Of a DNA stretch of 64,000 nt, positions 27,897 to 36,257 are shown in pieces. Numbering within the stretch: position 1 is the stretch's first letter; every line of letters begins with the position of its first letter. The position numbers and the translations under genes were made by a program. Under the pieces are notes generated by a model, which searched no databases, was not told where the DNA came from, and saw only the letters and a program-made list of their open reading frames with translations. The DNA is from Hufsiella arboris (lineage in GTDB: Bacteria; Bacteroidota; Bacteroidia; Sphingobacteriales; Sphingobacteriaceae): assembly GCF_009834875.1 (NCBI RefSeq), contig NZ_WVHT01000005.1:368268-432267 (forward strand), read 5' to 3'.

Positions 27897-28211
27897 TTAG
27901 CTGACAGGTTTGCCGTATTTATCGATTTTAACGGCTTTGGTTTCCTGACCCTTTGTTACCTGAACTTCATAATACTCAGCATCTTTCGATTTTACAAGGA
28001 AAGCTGCTGATGGAATCCATTCTTTGAATTCATCCGATGTTAATGTTGTTTTAACAGCCTCAGGCAGATCTGTTAATTTTACAGTAGCTTTTTGTGTACT
28101 GTCTTGTTGTATGGTATTGGTAGAGATGTAGGGCCGTGTGATTGTGCTTGCTTTAGTAGCGCTGATTCCCAAAATGGCTACTGCTGCAGCGGATAAAATG
28201 ATCTTTTTCAT
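27897..28211 (-). CDS. Small secreted protein, PepSY-like
   Basis: This 104-residue protein has a clear signal peptide (MKKIILSAAAVAILGISATKAS). The mature part has two short alpha/beta units: VKLTDLPEAVKTTLTSDEFKEW, and AEYYEVQVTKGQETKAVKIDKYGKPVS. The pattern of helix then YEV-V-KGxE then KIDKYGKPV resembles the PepSY-like/BLIP fold found in many small Bacteroidota periplasmic proteins. Function is unknown. It is a single-gene unit with its own terminator at 27832. It lies near, but probably not within, the two-component pair; it may be a target. Confidence 0.72.
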   Translation of the reverse strand: MKKIILSAAAVAILGISATKASTITRPYISTNTIQQDSTQKATVKLTDLPEAVKTTLTSDEFKEWIPSAAFLVKSKDAEYYEVQVTKGQETKAVKIDKYGKPVS

Positions 28212-28374
28212 AAATAGTATCTAAATGTTGACGAATGCATTAGGTACATAATGGTGCCAAAAAAATTACAATAAAATAAGGAGCTGTTTTTCAATGTGTT
28301 AGGCTGTATGCGAAATGTTGAATAGTGTTGAATAAATCAACACCTTGCCGAATTATGAAACAGCCGTAAAACAA

Positions 28375-28397
28375 AAATCCCGCACAGGGCGGGATTT
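28375..28397 (-). terminator. Rho-independent terminator of the Fe-S carrier gene
   Basis: A 9-bp perfect stem, AAATCCCGC (28375-28383) with GCGGGATTT (28389-28397), has a 5-nt loop. On the minus strand it is followed by TTTTTGT. It lies 25 bp past the stop of the gene at 28422. Confidence 0.85.
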
Positions 28398-28421
28398 AAA
28401 AATTTTTATTGAATGAACTTC

Positions 28422-28775
28422 TTAAACAGAAAAGCTCGTGCCACAACCGCACGTGCTCGCAGCGTTAGGGTTATTAAAAGTAAAACCGCGGGCGTTCAGG
28501 CCGTCCTGGAAATCAACCTGCATACCAACAAGATATAGACCATGGGCTTTATGCATAAAAACACGTATTCCTTCGATGTTATACTCCTGGTCGCCATCCT
28601 TCATTTGGTCAAACCCCAAAATATAATTCATACCGGCACAGCCTCCGCCTTCAACACCCAAGCGCAGACCGTAATCGGGCCCAAGTTCCTGTTGATCGAT
28701 CAGTTTTTTTACTTCTTTTATAGCGCCTTCTGTTAATGATACCGGTGCAGTTTCAGCTGCAGTTAGTGTACTCAT
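28422..28775 (-). CDS. A-type iron-sulfur carrier protein (HesB/IscA/ErpA family)
   Basis: This 117-residue protein carries and delivers Fe-S clusters. All three conserved cysteines are present: Cys in GVEGGGCAGMNY and the C-terminal CGCGTSFSV pair. VDFQDGLNARGFTFNNPNA is the usual segment before that pair. An upstream TATATTTG on the minus strand (28799-28806) fits the -7 consensus, without a matching -33 element. It has its own terminator, so it is a single-gene unit divergent from the gene at 28843. IscA, ErpA and SufA types are not separable by eye. Confidence 0.94.
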   Translation of the reverse strand: MSTLTAAETAPVSLTEGAIKEVKKLIDQQELGPDYGLRLGVEGGGCAGMNYILGFDQMKDGDQEYNIEGIRVFMHKAHGLYLVGMQVDFQDGLNARGFTFNNPNAASTCGCGTSFSV

Positions 28776-28842
28776 AATCTTTTATTTATTGGGAGTGACA
28801 AATATAAGTTAATTTATACATTTTTGTTCTCTCAGTGGTTTT

Positions 28843-29397
28843 ATGACCATCTCTAAACAAATTCTAGCCATGTTTCAATCCGTCTATTTAATTTCTTTTT
28901 TACTGTATTTTTTTATTGGTGCCATCGCATTTTTTATATCCTGGGTTTTGTTAAAAGCGTATCTGCAAAGTAAAACCAAATGGATGCTTATTGAACAAAG
29001 GAAAGCCAGCGCTCAGCATATCATACCGCTTCGTCTGCAAGCATACGAGAGAGCTATTCTTTTTATCGAGCGTATTAATCCGAGTAACATGTTATTAAGG
29101 CTTCATGTAGCCGGGTTGTCTGCCGCCGAAATGCAAAAGCTAATTTTAGCCGAGATCAGGACGGAGTTTCAGCACAACGTTACTCAGCAATTGTATATCT
29201 CCGAAAGTTCGTGGGCTGTTTTAAAGAAGATTAAAGATGATACTATCATTTTGATTAACGGGAGCTTTGCACAGATGAATTCTGACAGTAACGCCGGTGA
29301 TTTTAGCCGTACAATATTGAACAAACTTGCCTCAGCCGACAACGTTTATGACGCTGCGTTGCATTTGATAAAAAAAGATATAAGCGAATTATTCTAA
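28843..29397 (+). CDS. Hypothetical single-pass membrane protein
   Basis: This 184-residue protein has one N-terminal transmembrane helix (LISFLLYFFIGAIAFFISWVLL) followed by a helical cytoplasmic domain with RLQAYERAILFIERINPSNMLLRL and AEIRTEFQHNVTQQLYIS. Proteins of this type are conserved in Bacteroidota, commonly listed as a domain of unknown function (possibly DUF7935, from memory). It ends 3 bp before the mutase gene, and this pairing suggests co-transcription. There is no catalytic signature, and I assign no function. Confidence 0.72.
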   Translation: MTISKQILAMFQSVYLISFLLYFFIGAIAFFISWVLLKAYLQSKTKWMLIEQRKASAQHIIPLRLQAYERAILFIERINPSNMLLRLHVAGLSAAEMQKLILAEIRTEFQHNVTQQLYISESSWAVLKKIKDDTIILINGSFAQMNSDSNAGDFSRTILNKLASADNVYDAALHLIKKDISELF

Positions 29398-29400
29398 TAT

Positions 29401-30948
29401 ATGTCCAGTAAAAACAAGGTAACCGATTCGGGAATTGAAATAAAGGATGTTTATACGGCTGGCAGGCCAGATGAAGAACTTCCGGGACATTTTCCTTTTA
29501 CCCGTGGGATACAAAAAAATATGTATCGTGGTAAACTTTGGACAATGCGCCAATACGCTGGATTTTCAACTGCGGCGGAATCTAATAAGCGGTACCGCTA
29601 TCTGTTGGCTCATGGAACGACGGGGCTCTCGATCGCCTTTGACCTGCCGACTCAAATCGGTTATGATTCCGATCATGAGCTGGCAGAAGGTGAGGTTGGA
29701 AAAGTTGGTGTGGCTATTGATTCGTTGCACGACATGGAAATATTACTCGATGGAATAGATCTCGAAGAAGTGAGCGCATCGATGACCATTAATGCCACGG
29801 CACCAATTTTACTCGCCATGTATATTGCGGTCGCCAGGAAAAAAGGACATTCATTGGCTAAATTGAGCGGGACCGTGCAAAACGACATTTTGAAAGAATA
29901 CGTTGCCAGGGGAACTTATATTTATCCGCCGGAACAATCGCTGAGACTCATTGCCGATACTTTTGAATATTGTGCAAAAGAAGTTCCGCTTTGGAACACC
30001 ATTTCCGTATCAGGGTACCATATCCGCGAAGCCGGCGCAAATGCCGTGCAGGAGCTGGCATTCACGTTAGCTAACGGAAAAGAGTATATTAAAGCAGGCA
30101 TTGAAAGGGGCTTAGACATCAACATTTTTCCTAAGCGCATTTCCTTCTTTTTTAACTGTCACAACAATTTCTTTGAAGAACTTGCAAAGTTCAGGGCGGC
30201 AAGGCGGATGTGGGCAACAATTATAAAGCAGTTCGGAGCGAGCCAGGAAGCGGCACAAAAATTACGGTTTCATGCGCAGACAGGCGGTTCTACGCTGACG
30301 GCTCAGCAGCCGTTAAATAATATTGCAAGAGTTACTATGCAAGGGCTCGCCGCAGTTTTAGGAGGAGCTCAATCGCTTCATACAAACGGATATGATGAAG
30401 CCCTTTCGCTTCCCGGAGAAAAGGCGGCACAGATCGCTTTGCGAACCCAACAAATTATTGCTTATGAAACAGGGGTAGCCGATACCGCGGACCCGCTTGC
30501 CGGTTCCTATTTTGTCGAATCGCTTACAGATGAGCTTGAGACGCTTGCCTGGCAATACATCGAAAATATTGACGCGATGGGGGGAGCCGTGCATGCGATA
30601 GAAGCCGGATACATGCAAAATGAAATTGCTAAATCGGCTTATAAATATCAGCAAGCTATTGAAAACGGCGAAAGGATTATTGTTGGAGTGAATAAATTCA
30701 CCACCGAAGAAAAGCTTGTTGAAGAACCGTTTCGGGTGGATGAGCGAAGCGAAAAATCTCAGATCGAAAGCCTGAAAAAATTAAAAGCGGAGCGAAACAA
30801 TGAACTGGTAAGAGAAGCGTTAAATAAACTATCAGACGCTACCCGAACTGCCAATAACCTGATACCATTTATTTTAGAAGCCGTAGAAGCGTACGCTACT
30901 CTTGGCGAAATTGCCGATACATTGCGAAGCCAGTTTGGTGAATATTAA
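29401..30948 (+). CDS. Methylmalonyl-CoA mutase family, catalytic subunit without B12 domain
   Basis: This is the catalytic TIM-barrel half of an adenosylcobalamin-dependent acyl-CoA mutase. Motifs include [20 protein letters not shown] (substrate-binding region), [49 protein letters not shown] and [20 protein letters not shown]. At 515 residues it stops where the fused C-terminal cobalamin-binding domain (DxHxxG) would begin; no such motif is present here or nearby. A separate B12 subunit must therefore be encoded elsewhere. Conversion of methylmalonyl-CoA and succinyl-CoA is most likely; isobutyryl-CoA or another acyl-CoA is possible. Confidence 0.88.
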   Translation: MSSKNKVTDSGIEIKDVYTAGRPDEELPGHFPFTRGIQKNMYRGKLWTMRQYAGFSTAAESNKRYRYLLAHGTTGLSIAFDLPTQIGYDSDHELAEGEVGKVGVAIDSLHDMEILLDGIDLEEVSASMTINATAPILLAMYIAVARKKGHSLAKLSGTVQNDILKEYVARGTYIYPPEQSLRLIADTFEYCAKEVPLWNTISVSGYHIREAGANAVQELAFTLANGKEYIKAGIERGLDINIFPKRISFFFNCHNNFFEELAKFRAARRMWATIIKQFGASQEAAQKLRFHAQTGGSTLTAQQPLNNIARVTMQGLAAVLGGAQSLHTNGYDEALSLPGEKAAQIALRTQQIIAYETGVADTADPLAGSYFVESLTDELETLAWQYIENIDAMGGAVHAIEAGYMQNEIAKSAYKYQQAIENGERIIVGVNKFTTEEKLVEEPFRVDERSEKSQIESLKKLKAERNNELVREALNKLSDATRTANNLIPFILEAVEAYATLGEIADTLRSQFGEY

Positions 30949-31200
30949 AAGGCTGAAAATACGAGCTTTTTTTTACCGATCAGAATGGAAAAAGGAGCTG
31001 AAATCCAAAACGGTGTTTTATGGACGTTTAAGACAATAAAAGTATCAGGTAAACGAATTATCTCGCTGGATAACAATAACTTAATACTATTTTTAAAAAT
31101 AAGTTTAAAGAGTAAATTTTTTTTCGAATATTCGATGTTCCGAAGCGACCCCATGTTTTCCTTCGGCATTACTTGTAAATCAGATTTTTAGAATTTTTAT

Positions 31201-32628
31201 ATGGAAAAAACTAGTACCAGTGTATGGAATAATTGCCTCCAGATTATTAAGGACAACATACCTCCCCAGAGTTTTAAAACCTGGTTCGAGCCGATCTCGG
31301 CTTTGAGGTTAGAAGGCAATGTTCTTACTATCCAGGTGCCTAGTTTATTCTTTTATGAGTGGCTGGAAGAGCACTATGTCGGATTGCTTAGAAAGACTAT
31401 CAAAAAGCAATTAGGAGACGAAGGTCGCCTTGAGTATAATATTGTTGTAGAAAAATCTTCAAACAGCAAACCGTTTACTACTAATATGCCATCCAACGGA
31501 AACGGTGCTGAAGGTAAAAATCAATCTATCCCAATTCCTGTTGCATTAAATAAGGATATAAAAAATCCTTTTGTTATTCCGGGATTAAAAAAGCTTCAGG
31601 TTGATCCGCAATTGAACTCAAACTATAGCTTTGAGAACTTTATAGAAGGTGATTGTAACCGCCTTGCCCGTTCTGCGGGTTATGCGGTAGCCGGAAAGCC
31701 GGGTGGTACTTCTTTCAATCCCCTGATGATTTATGGCGGCGTTGGTTTGGGTAAAACCCATCTTGTCCAGGCTATTGGTAATGAAATCAAAAGAAGCCTT
31801 CCGGATAAGTTGGTTATCTACGTATCCTGCGAAAAATTCTGTCAGCAATTTGTCGACTCGTTAAAGAATAATACGATTAACGATTTCGTGAATTTCTACC
31901 AGGCAATGGATGTGATCATTATGGATGACGTTCATAACTTTGCCGGTAAAGAAAAGACACAAGATATATTCTTTCACATTTTCAACCATCTCCACCAGTC
32001 AGGAAAACAGGTTATCTTAACATCTGATAAACCACCTAAGGATCTGGCAGGCCTGGAAGAGCGTTTATTAAGCAGGTTCAAATGGGGGCTTTCTGCAGAT
32101 TTACAGATTCCGGATCTGGAAACCCGTATGGCCATCCTGAAAAAGAAAATGTATTCCGATGGAATTGATCTACCGGGCGAAGTAGTTGAGTATGTGGCTC
32201 ATAATATCGACAATAACGTGCGCGAATTGGAAGGTGCGATGGTTTCTTTACTCGCTCAATCGACACTGAACCGTAAGGAAATTGATCTTGGCCTCGCTAA
32301 ATCGATGCTGAAAAATTTCATCAAGAATTCTTCAAAGGAAATCTCAATGGAATATATTCAAAAGTTGGTTTGCGAGTACTTTGAAGTTCCGGTCGAAATG
32401 GTGAAATCCAAAACCCGTAAACGTGAAATTGTACAAGCCCGTCAAATTTCCATGTACCTTGCAAAAAGCCATACTAAAACGTCTCTTAAATCGATAGGCG
32501 CGTTCTTCGGTGGCCGGGATCACTCAACTGTTATTTATGCATGTCAAACCGTTGAAGATCTGATTGATACGGATAAGAAGTTTAAGGCATATGTGCAGGA
32601 CATCCAAAAAAAGCTTAAAATGTCTTAA
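31201..32628 (+). CDS. dnaA: Chromosomal replication initiator DnaA
   Basis: DnaA binds DnaA boxes at oriC and melts the origin. Domain I is at 1-85 (SVWNNCLQIIKDNIPPQSF, then TWFEP), followed by a short linker. The AAA+ domain starts near YSFENFIEGDCNRLARSAG, with Walker A GGVGLGKTHL, Walker B VIIMDDVHNF and sensor LTSDKPP. The C-terminal DNA-binding domain has the signature GRDHSTVIYACQTV. At 475 residues it is normal. The 252 bp upstream are A/T-rich, but I saw no cluster of TTATCCACA boxes; one weak match (GCTGGATAA, near 31065) is not enough for an origin. A terminator follows at 32644. Confidence 0.98.
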   Translation: MEKTSTSVWNNCLQIIKDNIPPQSFKTWFEPISALRLEGNVLTIQVPSLFFYEWLEEHYVGLLRKTIKKQLGDEGRLEYNIVVEKSSNSKPFTTNMPSNGNGAEGKNQSIPIPVALNKDIKNPFVIPGLKKLQVDPQLNSNYSFENFIEGDCNRLARSAGYAVAGKPGGTSFNPLMIYGGVGLGKTHLVQAIGNEIKRSLPDKLVIYVSCEKFCQQFVDSLKNNTINDFVNFYQAMDVIIMDDVHNFAGKEKTQDIFFHIFNHLHQSGKQVILTSDKPPKDLAGLEERLLSRFKWGLSADLQIPDLETRMAILKKKMYSDGIDLPGEVVEYVAHNIDNNVRELEGAMVSLLAQSTLNRKEIDLGLAKSMLKNFIKNSSKEISMEYIQKLVCEYFEVPVEMVKSKTRKREIVQARQISMYLAKSHTKTSLKSIGAFFGGRDHSTVIYACQTVEDLIDTDKKFKAYVQDIQKKLKMS

Positions 32629-32643
32629 TAAAAAGATTTAGGG

Positions 32644-32668
32644 AACCGCTGAAAAAGCGGTTTTTTTT
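32644..32668 (+). terminator. Rho-independent terminator of dnaA
   Basis: The stem AACCGCT (32644-32650) pairs with AGCGGTT (32656-32662) around a GAAAA loop and runs into eight T residues (32661-32668). It lies 16 bp after the dnaA stop and separates dnaA from the sulfatase operon promoter. Confidence 0.92.
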
Positions 32669-32688
32669 ATTGCTTTTATTAATAGTCT

Positions 32689-32708
32689 ATAAAATCTATA
32701 GATTTTAT
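32689..32708. promoter_or_regulatory. Perfect 20-bp palindrome, candidate operator
   Basis: ATAAAATCTA (32689-32698) is followed directly by its exact reverse complement TAGATTTTAT (32699-32708), with no spacer. The right end touches the first base of the TTTG -33 element of the promoter below. A dimeric regulator bound here could activate as a class-II activator or repress by blocking -33. The regulator is unknown; a sulfur-status regulator, for example of the Rrf2 group, is a guess from the downstream genes. Confidence 0.65.
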
Positions 32709-32738
32709 TTGTTTAAATAAATCTTTATTTTACATTTG
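32708..32738 (+). promoter_or_regulatory. Consensus Bacteroidota promoter of the leader ORF and sulfatase operon
   Basis: TTTG at 32708-32711, a 19-bp spacer and TACATTTG at 32731-32738 match the Bacteroidota housekeeping consensus (TTTG, 19-20 bp, TAnnTTTG) in every defined position. Transcription should begin near 32744, about 36 bp before the leader ORF and about 330 bp before susC. This is the clearest promoter in the window. Confidence 0.8.
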
Positions 32739-32779
32739 CAATGTCGAAACGAATAAGACGTTTTTTCAAAGCAAACAAA

Positions 32780-32854
32780 ATGGACACATTAGCACAAATC
32801 AATAGAGCCACTTACTCAAAGTGTTGTCGTTGTTGGTGTTGTTGCCGAATGTGA
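32780..32854 (+). CDS. 24-codon cysteine-rich leader peptide (uORF)
   Basis: The ATG at 32780 follows an A-rich leader (CAAACAAAATG). It opens 24 codons, beginning MDTLAQINRATYSK and ending CCRCWCCCRM before TGA at 32852. Six of the last ten residues are cysteine, an extreme bias unlikely by chance. It lies just after a consensus promoter and upstream of a TonB/sulfatase operon, so ribosome stalling at this block when cysteinyl-tRNA is scarce could control the genes behind it. This resembles polycysteine uORFs known from mycobacteria. It has no signal peptide. Alternatives are a metal-binding micropeptide or an untranslated coincidence. Confidence 0.7.
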   Translation: MDTLAQINRATYSKCCRCWCCCRM

Positions 32855-32974
32855 TACTAATCTCTGGCGGTTCCGGCTGAACTCTCATTTATTCTTCTTG
32901 CGGCTTTTGCCGACCACTGATCACTAATATTAATTTCAATTAGCGTATGAAAATAATATGTACTTAAAAACGAA

Positions 32975-32997
32975 AGGGAATGCAAATGGCATTCCCT
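32975..32997 (+). promoter_or_regulatory. Strong hairpin in the susC leader, possible attenuator
   Basis: AGGGAATGC (32975-32983) and GCATTCCCT (32989-32997) form a 9-bp perfect stem with a 5-nt loop. It lies 121 nt after the leader ORF and 80 nt before the susC start. What follows is CCGGATTC then AAAAATTT, not a U-tract, so classical intrinsic termination is doubtful. A role in attenuation, mRNA stability or susC translation is possible. The rest of 32855-33077 contains only a small CGGC-TTTT-GCCG stem at 32901-32912 and no further gene. Confidence 0.5.
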
Positions 32998-33077
32998 CCG
33001 GATTCAAAAATTTATGAAACAGGTATTCAATTGGCGTTGTCGCCTGCTTCAATCCACAAATTAAATCATGTAAAATT

Positions 33078-36000
33078 ATGCAAAATATTGGAAAAGCCGG
33101 GACGCTTTCCTTTCCGGCTTTGCGGGTAATCACCCAAAATAAAACAGGCAAGACACTGAAGATGCTGGTTAGTCTGTTTCTTACCTCTTTAATTTATTCT
33201 TCAGCGTTTTCCCAGACAACGCGGCCGCTGATTAACTCGACCTTACGGGGCCGGGTGATCGATTCGCGAACAAAATCTCCGTTGGGCGGTGTGCTTGTCC
33301 ATATAAAAGGAACTACTCACGAAGTGGCGACAGATGATCAGGGGCAGTTTAATTTTGTTACCGGCCAGAAATTCCCTTATACACTGATCGTCAGTTTAAT
33401 AGGATACAAAAAGGAGGAGTTGGTTGTTAGCGAAAGCACTGTCGAAATTCAGCTTGAAGAATCGGTTAATTTGCTTAACGATGTAGTAATTGTTGGGTAT
33501 GGCACACAACGCAAGAGTGATGTAACAGGTTCTGTATCATCCGTTCCACGTGAAAATTTAAATCAGGTATCTCCGTCTGTTGACAACCTGCTTCGCGGCG
33601 CTGCCCCGGGAGTTCAGGTAACACAAAGCTCTGGTCAGCCAGGTGCATCTGCCAGCATTCGTATACGCGGCGGAAATTCTATCACCGGCGGCAACGAGCC
33701 CTTGTATGTAATTGACGGATTTCCAATTTACAATGATAACGGCAACACCTCAACCGGGGCTGGTTCAGGCGCCGGCACAAATGCTCTTTCTACCATCAAT
33801 CCGAGCGATATTGAATCGATTGATATTTTAAAAGATGCGTCGGCGACGGCTATTTACGGATCACGTGGTGCAAACGGAGTTGTGCTGATAACAACAAAAA
33901 AAGGTAGACGAGGATCAAATAGCGTATCCTACCAGGGTTATTACGGAACGCAAAAGCTTTCCGATAAGATCGACTTGCTGAACGGCAGTCAGTGGGCCTC
34001 GCTGCGAAACGATATTCTTGCAAGCACAAATCAACCCGCGTCGTTTACTCCCGACCAGATCGCGGCAATTGGTAACGGAACTGACTGGCAAAGCGCGGCG
34101 TTTCATACCTCGCCAGTGCAAAACCACGAGCTTTCTTTCGCTGGCGGTGACGATAAATCCCGGTTTGCGGTATCAGGAAATTATTTTTCTCAGGACGGAA
34201 TTGTAAAAAACACGGATTTCACCAGGTACGCGGGAAGGTTTAACTATGAGCGGGATTTTTCTGACAAATTTAAATTCGGAATTAATTCAACCGGCAGTTA
34301 TAGTACATCGCAGGGAGCGGCCACAAATTCATCGAGCACCAGCTTATCAAGTCCTAATGCTATAACTAATGTAATTGTTACCTCGCCGGTTATTTCGCTT
34401 TACAATGCCGACGGTACTTTTAATCTTAATAACCCTTACATGACGACACCCGGAAACCCGGTGTATGATCTGGACCTGGTAACAAACCAAACCAATATTA
34501 CGCGAATACTCGGCAACGCTTTCGGTGAATATAAGTTTACGAGGGATTTCAGTGCGAAAGTTAGTGTTGGCGCTGACCTGATCGGCGCAAAGCAAAATTA
34601 TTATGCGCCTTCAAATTCTAGTAACGGCTATCTGCTTTTAGGATCAGCCGCTGTTGGAAGCAGGCAAACGAATAGCTGGTTGAACGAAAATACCGTAAAT
34701 TATAACCACTCGTTTAACGACAAACACACACTGAGCGTTCTGGCGGGTTACACCACGCAGCATTCAAAAAGTGAAAACGTACTTGCCGGCTCGAAAAACT
34801 TTGTAACAGATCAGACGACTTATAATAATTTGCAAAGCGGGGCGCAAATAAATACACCATCGTCAGGTACTTATGAGTGGTCATTAAATTCCTTTTTAGC
34901 GCGAATCAATTATTCTTTCCTGCATCGCTATAATTTTACATTTTCAGGAAGGGCAGACGGTTCATCGCGATTCAGCAAAGGCAATTACTGGGGCTACTTT
35001 CCATCCGTCGGCCTGTCATGGAATGCCGGCGATGAAAAATTTATAAAAAATATTGATGCCATCAGTAATCTGAAGATACGTTTCAGCGTCGGATCTACCG
35101 GTAACCAGGAAATAGGTTACTACCAGGCGCTCGCTCCGCTTAATGCTGTCACTTACAATTTCGCTTCGCTTACTACCGGGTTTGCACCGGCAAGTTTGTC
35201 GAATCCCAACCTGAAATGGGAGAAAACGCTTCAATACAACGCCGGTATCGATTTAGGGTTATTTGACAGCCGAATTAGTCTGGTGGCAGACGCCTACTAT
35301 AAAAAAACAACGGATCTTCTTTTAAATGTACCCATCCCTATCAGTTCAGGATTCGCAACCTCACTTCAAAATGTAGGCAGTGTTGAAAACAAAGGCTTCG
35401 AGTTGGGAATCAATTCGGACAATCTCGGCAAGAGCCAGTTTACCTGGAAGACCTCGCTGGTCTATTCGCTTAACCGAAACAAAGTGTTAAGCCTTGGTGA
35501 AAACGTCAAATCATTTTTTGCCAATATCAATAACTCAACAGTTAACCTATTACAGCCTGTAAATATCATCGTCGGTCAGCCATTAGGAACTTTTTGGGGA
35601 TACCGCACAAATGGAATTTTTCAATTAGGGGATGAGATGAGCAAGTTGCCTAAGATTAAAGCTTCAGATACTTTCGGTGACAGGCGCTACGTTGATACCA
35701 ATAATGATGGAGCGATAACCGCGGCCGATAAAGTCAGTCTTGGCAGCGTTCAACCTAAGTTTTCCGGAAGTCTGTCAAACACGTTTGGTTATAAAAACTT
35801 CGACTTGCTGGTTTTTATCCAGGGCAGTTATGGTAATGAAATTTACAATGCGTTTAAACAGCAACTCGAAATCACCAACCTTGTACAGAACTCTACCGCG
35901 GATATCGCAAACCGCTGGACACCGACCAATCCTAGTAACGAAATTCCGAGAGCTACCAATTCACCTGTGGCGCAGATGTCAAATCGTTATGTTGAAGATG

Positions 36001-36245
36001 GTTCATACCTGAGGCTGAAAACTTTAACCTTAGGCTACACTTTCAAAAATGAACTTATCTCGAAAATTAAAGCCAAGCAGCTTCGCTTATTTGTAACGGC
36101 GCAAAATCTGGCTACCTGGACAAAATATACCGGTTACGATCCGGAGGTTAGCAGTTTCGAGCAAAGTAATACAGCACAGGGAATTGACTACGGCGCGTAT
36201 CCAAACTACCGCACATTTCTCGCTGGACTAAACGTCTCATTTTAA
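33078..36245 (+). CDS. SusC-like TonB-dependent receptor of the sulfatase operon
   Basis: This outer-membrane active transporter is about 1055 residues. A carboxypeptidase-D-like domain (LRGRVIDSRTKSPLGGVLVH) is followed by the plug (LNDVVIVGYGTQRKSDVTGS, NEPLYVIDGFPIY, KDASATAIYGSRGANGVVLI) and a long barrel ending in LAGLNVSF. The ATG at 33078 gives a 28-residue basic extension before the hydrophobic signal; the ATG at 33162 (MLVSLFLTSLIYSSAFSQ) is an alternative start. It is the first large gene after the Cys-rich leader, 12 bp before susD. Because every catabolic gene downstream is a sulfatase or oxidative enzyme, the cargo is inferred to be a sulfate ester, not an ordinary glycan. Confidence 0.95.
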   Translation: MQNIGKAGTLSFPALRVITQNKTGKTLKMLVSLFLTSLIYSSAFSQTTRPLINSTLRGRVIDSRTKSPLGGVLVHIKGTTHEVATDDQGQFNFVTGQKFPYTLIVSLIGYKKEELVVSESTVEIQLEESVNLLNDVVIVGYGTQRKSDVTGSVSSVPRENLNQVSPSVDNLLRGAAPGVQVTQSSGQPGASASIRIRGGNSITGGNEPLYVIDGFPIYNDNGNTSTGAGSGAGTNALSTINPSDIESIDILKDASATAIYGSRGANGVVLITTKKGRRGSNSVSYQGYYGTQKLSDKIDLLNGSQWASLRNDILASTNQPASFTPDQIAAIGNGTDWQSAAFHTSPVQNHELSFAGGDDKSRFAVSGNYFSQDGIVKNTDFTRYAGRFNYERDFSDKFKFGINSTGSYSTSQGAATNSSSTSLSSPNAITNVIVTSPVISLYNADGTFNLNNPYMTTPGNPVYDLDLVTNQTNITRILGNAFGEYKFTRDFSAKVSVGADLIGAKQNYYAPSNSSNGYLLLGSAAVGSRQTNSWLNENTVNYNHSFNDKHTLSVLAGYTTQHSKSENVLAGSKNFVTDQTTYNNLQSGAQINTPSSGTYEWSLNSFLARINYSFLHRYNFTFSGRADGSSRFSKGNYWGYFPSVGLSWNAGDEKFIKNIDAISNLKIRFSVGSTGNQEIGYYQALAPLNAVTYNFASLTTGFAPASLSNPNLKWEKTLQYNAGIDLGLFDSRISLVADAYYKKTTDLLLNVPIPISSGFATSLQNVGSVENKGFELGINSDNLGKSQFTWKTSLVYSLNRNKVLSLGENVKSFFANINNSTVNLLQPVNIIVGQPLGTFWGYRTNGIFQLGDEMSKLPKIKASDTFGDRRYVDTNNDGAITAADKVSLGSVQPKFSGSLSNTFGYKNFDLLVFIQGSYGNEIYNAFKQQLEITNLVQNSTADIANRWTPTNPSNEIPRATNSPVAQMSNRYVEDGSYLRLKTLTLGYTFKNELISKIKAKQLRLFVTAQNLATWTKYTGYDPEVSSFEQSNTAQGIDYGAYPNYRTFLAGLNVSF

Positions 36246-36257
36246 TTTTCTACAATA

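Noticed and set aside
30985..31191. 68-codon frame upstream of dnaA
   Set aside because: Low-complexity, Lys/Phe-rich translation with no recognisable motif; it spans the probable dnaA promoter.
30949..31200. Possible oriC upstream of dnaA
   Set aside because: The region is A/T-rich but contains only one weak DnaA-box-like word (GCTGGATAA) and no box cluster or repeat array.
32821..32854. Cys-rich block as part of an IS or zinc-finger gene
   Set aside because: No longer frame extends from it in either direction; TGA closes it and no transposase-like sequence is nearby.
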